A DNA stretch of 64,000 bases from Solea solea (taxonomy: Eukaryota; Chordata; Actinopteri; Pleuronectiformes; Soleidae). The position numbers were made by a program, and so were the translations under genes. Below the pieces are notes generated by a model, which did no database searches, was not told where the DNA came from, and saw only the letters and a list, made by a program, of their open reading frames with translations. Below are positions 60,195 through 64,000 of the stretch, piece after piece. Location: the NCBI RefSeq assembly GCF_958295425.1, contig NC_081142.1, positions 12,138,324 to 12,202,323 of the forward strand, written 5' to 3'. How positions within the stretch are numbered: position 1 is the stretch's first letter; each line of letters opens with the position of its first letter.

Positions 60195-60784
60195 CTGGAT
60201 CCTGACAATACAATGGAAAGTTAAATGTGTAATTTAACTTTTCATAAGACTCGTGTGACCTTGATTGGTTGCACTTGTGGTACTAATACTGTGCATGCAC
60301 TCGCTATGATGCATTCCTCCCTCTGCTCCAGAGGTTTACACTGTATTCCAAAGTAAACATTCACTCAGACAGGTGTTCCTTGTCCAGAGCAAAGGGATTT
60401 TTCTCCCCCCCCCACTGCCGGATCCGTGTGCCGAACCAACATATATTCCTCACGAGGTTGCCACTGTTATGGTTGGACGTGGTCAGAAGTTTAGCCACAG
60501 CTGTCCAGGCATATTTTAGGATCCTTTTTAATCATTGTTCTTCGTCAGTCTGACACGTTGAGCTCAACATTTTCCAACAATTTTTGGCTTGTGACACCTA
60601 AAAGTGAAGCACTGTGTACCTCCGTCTCTCAACACTCTGCTACAGTGCGTCTGTCGCTGCTCGTATAAAGAGTAAAACAGTTGTGAGTCAAGACACAAAA
60701 ATGTGTGTTTTCTGTCTTGCGTTGCATTGTTTCTGTGGTATTAAGACTTGGAAAGATAAGCTGTTGATTTATGACATACAGGCC
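60195..60784. other. intergenic, no gene seen
   Basis: Unique non-coding spacer. No motif of note. Confidence 0.5.
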
Positions 60785-60895
60785 CTATAGTTTATCCTCC
60801 ACATGAGGGTCGCGGGGGTCGCTGGTGCCAATCTCAGCTGACATAGGGCGAAAAGCGGGGTACGCCCTGGACAGGTCGCCAGCCCACTGTGTGCA
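60785..60895 (+). mobile_element. common teleost dispersed repeat, fragment
   Basis: The order is tatcctccacatgagggtc, gcgggggtcgctggtgcc, aatctcagctgacatagggc, gaaaagcggggtacgccctg, gacaggtcgccagcccactg. This phrase occurs widely in fish genomes. Only this ~110-bp fragment is present, and I cannot name the family. Confidence 0.65.
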
Positions 60896-63686
60896 TTCGT
60901 ATGTAAAATTGCAGAATTGTGTTGAACGGAAGATATTTGAAGTGAGTTCAGTGTTAAAATTCAGTGTTGAAGATTTATGATTGTCACTGGTCCTGGTGCT
61001 AAAATCCAGAGTCACATGAAGCTAATAAAGAGCAGTGTACTGCTTGGCTCACATTTGTCATGTACCCATAAAAGCTACTGTAGTCACGGGAGGAGAAGAG
61101 AGCCTAAAAAGATGTGTTGTTACTTTGAAAAAGACATCCACATCTCATGGACCCAATCTCCACTGCACTATTATTAATGTATTACTCATCAGACAAGTTC
61201 TGTCCTCTCTCAGAAGCATTCTCAGTGACTCAGTGCCCATCTAACGCTACACGGCATACCCCCCTTATGCTTCCATCTCCCAGTCTGTCTCTCTCACAGT
61301 TTCTTTGTGTCTCTCTCTCTCATTTTCTCACACAGACACACACACACACACAGTTTGTGCAGAGCTCCTATGGTAACCTGTGGGCTCAGTAAACAGGACA
61401 AGCTGTCTACATACAAATCCCAGCAGTGTGCGTGCCCACTTTCCTTGGCTCACCCTCCATAGCAAACAAAAACCCCACGAGAGGCTCCCACCACCGGCCT
61501 ATTCAAATGTCATCCACCTTGTTTGAAGTCGCAGACTGCTGTGTAAATCCATGGTGTTTCTCACCAGCCCAGTGTCTCACACATACTCAAAAACAAGAAC
61601 TCCAGCAAATGTGGCCCTGTGATGCTGGATGATTGTTTCTTTTATAGTCAGCAGCCTTTAGAAAGTCTTTTTCATCGCCATCATCCATCCTCCTCCCAGT
61701 TTTGGTTTGTAAACACATTGTTGATGGGTTTTGGTGGATGGTTTCAGGCAATGATGACTTGAGGAGAGCGGGATATGGCAGCCATACGAAGCTGTCAGTT
61801 ACAAAGTTGGCACATCCGCCAATTGTGGGCATTGACAGTGATGACCCCATCACACTGCCCCTTTGTGTGACCTGTCCTCCAAGTTCTCTGGATCCCAAGG
61901 CCAATTGAGTGGGAGGGTTTCCCTCCTCAGCAACCATCACAACAAACAAATAGACCAGGCAAACAAGTTCCCACCACACCAGCATCCAAACAACTGCCAA
62001 CGGTGACAGTTTGGTCGGGTTTTGAAATCACACAAAGAAGTTCTTCATGAAGCACTTCATTTTCGTCCTTCAAAGCCAAGTTTCCCAACCTTGGGGGTCA
62101 GGGCCCCAGAGAAACAAACCAATCAAAAGAGAAAAGGTTATACGACATAATGACACAAACAATTTGAAATGTAAAAAAAAAAAAACATAATTGTCACTGA
62201 TGTTATGATACAATGCTTTTATCGGCATTAGTAGTTAGTTGCTGTATATTGCATAATACCCAGGCATTCTTAAAGTAACAAAACTGTGAAACAAACATGC
62301 AGCTCATGCTATAGAACACGAGAGAGAGAGAGAGAGAGAGAGAGAGGTTACAGCAGGTAACTGGTCATGTTTTCAGTGTGAGCGTGTTTGCAGGATCACA
62401 ACTGCTACTTTCACACTACATCATTATTTTGGCTGAGATCAATTAATGCCCCCCAGGGAGACTTGTGAAGTGCAGCAGGAAAGCAAAACACACCATTGAC
62501 ACGCTCAACATACACGCCGGTGATATGATCTACGAGCTCTGCCCTCGCGTGGCTGCTTTTATTTTCCTGCTTTTAACAGCTCCTCTGTGGAGGCTCAGGC
62601 CCCTCCAATATGAAGGGAAAGAGAAACCTTTTCTTTTTTCTTTTTTCTTTTTTTTTTTCTACCATTGAGTACAAGAAACAGTTGTTCAGATCCTGGGATG
62701 GAGTCGGATAGTTTGATTTAAGTGAATTGTTTATTGTTGTTGTGAAGTCATGATGATAGTGTTAATGGTGCAGAGGAGAGAAACTGATGGATGAGTTGCT
62801 GGTAAATTATTTACTCCAAAAAGCAAACCAGTGGAGAAAACACTGTTGTATTTTAGTGTGTGTGTGTGTGTGTGTGTCATGTGTCTCTGCTGTCCCACTC
62901 AGATAATCCCACTCTTCGTTGTGTCCAGCATGGCTCCTAGCAGCATCTTAGCCACTCCCACAAGAACATACTAACCCTGCTCTGAAAGCTCAGAGATGTG
63001 GTCTTCAGGCTTTAAACTTGAAAATGAACCTGATCTATCCACTGCGGCTCAATGACCATTCGCCTCTTAGTTTGTTGCCTGGAAACAAGGTTAGTCTCTC
63101 AGACTGCAGACACCTTTCTCTGACTTTTCCCCACTGTCGTTTCTCAGTGATGGACCTTTGATGTCAGCTTGAAGCACAAATGAGCCAGAAGGATCAACTC
63201 CTCAAGGACCTTCAGGATCCACTTGCTTCCTGATATAGATGTTGACAACAGTTCTTTAACTACTCTCAAGTAGCATCCGCTAAAGTTAGAAAACGTTTGA
63301 TAGGCTCATCGATGAAAAGCCTGACGTTTGGCGCATACAAGCTGCTTAATTGTCATGGTAGTCAATGAATCCGCTGTGGTGGCGTACAGCACGACATTGA
63401 GTCACCACCTGGTTGGTTTTATTTGGGCTTCAGTTTGGTCACTGTTTCTTCCTCTTACATTTTCGGCATGTCACCGCTGAGATACATTGCATCACGTCGA
63501 TGTTCAGAGACATGAAATAGCATTATCCCACCACCCTCTGCTCAGTCCACGCAAAAGCGGCCCGAAACTGTGACGTGGACCACGAGTTAATCCTCTTTTC
63601 CTTTTTGGATCCAGTGGTGGGAGCCACAGAGGAGCTGGCCCCAGAGATATGACCACAGGAGCACACAAAGCAAGCGCCGGGTGCAG
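60896..63686. other. intergenic with scattered repeats
   Basis: No gene is visible. (CA)n at 61332-61353 after a (CT)n patch, A run at 62172-62184, (GA)n at 62321-62346, T-rich run at 62630-62659, and (GT)n at 62859-62877. At 62077-62140 a phrase (aagtttcccaaccttggggg, then tcagggccccagagaaac) looks like a hAT-type end. Frames of up to 137 codons (61587-62000, minus) show no recognised domain. Confidence 0.5.
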
Positions 63687-63722
63687 TGTGTGTGTGTGTG
63701 TGTGTGTGTGCGCGTGTGTGTA
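63687..63722. repeat. (TG)n microsatellite
   Basis: About 17 units with a GCGC interruption. Further GTGTGTGCGTGCG lies at 63834-63860. Confidence 0.9.
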
Positions 63723-63860
63723 TTTGTGCACAATAAATAGTCGGTGTGAGAATGTGTGATGGTTTGTGTGTCTGCCTTCCAAACACACTGACAAAGCCTC
63801 AGTGTGGGTTTATATGAGATTGTCTTTGTGTGAATGTGTGTGTGCGTGCGTGCGTGTGTG

Positions 63861-63965
63861 GTCTGGGTATCGCTCATGTTGTGGGGACGTAAATCTGTAT
63901 ATGCAGTCACTTTATAGGGACGTGTCTTCCTTTTGGGGACAAAAAGCACGTCCACATAATGTGCA
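63861..63965 (+). repeat. microsatellite-linked GTGGGGAC repeat
   Basis: The order is ggtctgggtatcgctcatg, ttgtggggacgtaaatctgt, atatgcagtcactttatagg, gacgtgtcttccttttgggg, acaaaaagcacgtccacata. This is another fish repeat phrase that directly follows a (TGCG)n tract. It is thematically similar to the other microsatellite-linked copies but a distinct family. Confidence 0.5.
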
Positions 63966-64000
63966 GTATATCATTACATCGTGGCATGAAAATATAATGT

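Overview
The window looks like genomic DNA from a teleost fish, probably a spiny-rayed (percomorph-type) species, although the finer placement is a guess. Evidence for a fish: one intron-containing vertebrate gene of the Hairy/Enhancer-of-split family, very many (CA)n/(TG)n microsatellites, and several dispersed repeats of kinds common in fish genomes (an L2-type LINE, a tRNA-derived SINE, a small hAT-type MITE, other non-LTR retrotransposon 3' ends). Nothing prokaryotic, viral or CRISPR-like is visible.

Only one protein-coding gene can be supported: a hes1 orthologue (her6 in zebrafish naming) on the + strand, with coding exons at 55947-56054, 56175-56270, 56383-56470 and 56639-57180. They encode a 277-residue bHLH-Orange repressor ending exactly in WRPW. 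Its promoter can be read almost base by base: three CCAAT boxes, a Notch-responsive paired RBPJ site (55655-55686) with the expected 16-bp gap, Hes-binding N-box and class C sites for negative autoregulation, and a TATA box (55710-55716). The 3' UTR is about 300 nt, with a polyadenylation signal at 57464 and a possible miR-9 site at 57416.

The remaining ~62 kb is non-coding as far as I can see. Positions 1-53 kb upstream form a gene desert. Repeats cluster at 12.9-13.9 kb (SINE, microsatellite-linked repeat, palindromic element), 27.1-28.3 kb (hAT MITE, microsatellites), 30.7-36.5 kb (microsatellites and three copies of microsatellite-linked repeats) and 38.0-40.6 kb (LINE and SINE pile-up). 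Long repeat-poor stretches (about 14.1-17.0, 20.6-23.6, 47.9-48.2, 50.2-50.5 and 54.5-54.9 kb) are the best places to look for conserved enhancers of hes1. The downstream flank, 57.5-64 kb, holds microsatellites, a TA palindrome tract and repeat fragments, with no gene.

Taken together, this is a dosage-sensitive Notch-target transcription factor gene with compact introns and an autoregulatory promoter, set in a large non-coding neighbourhood. I did not find a convincing new biological system. The most interesting leads are the near-complete regulatory logic of the promoter, the candidate distal regulatory blocks, and the repeat families shared between distant parts of the window.
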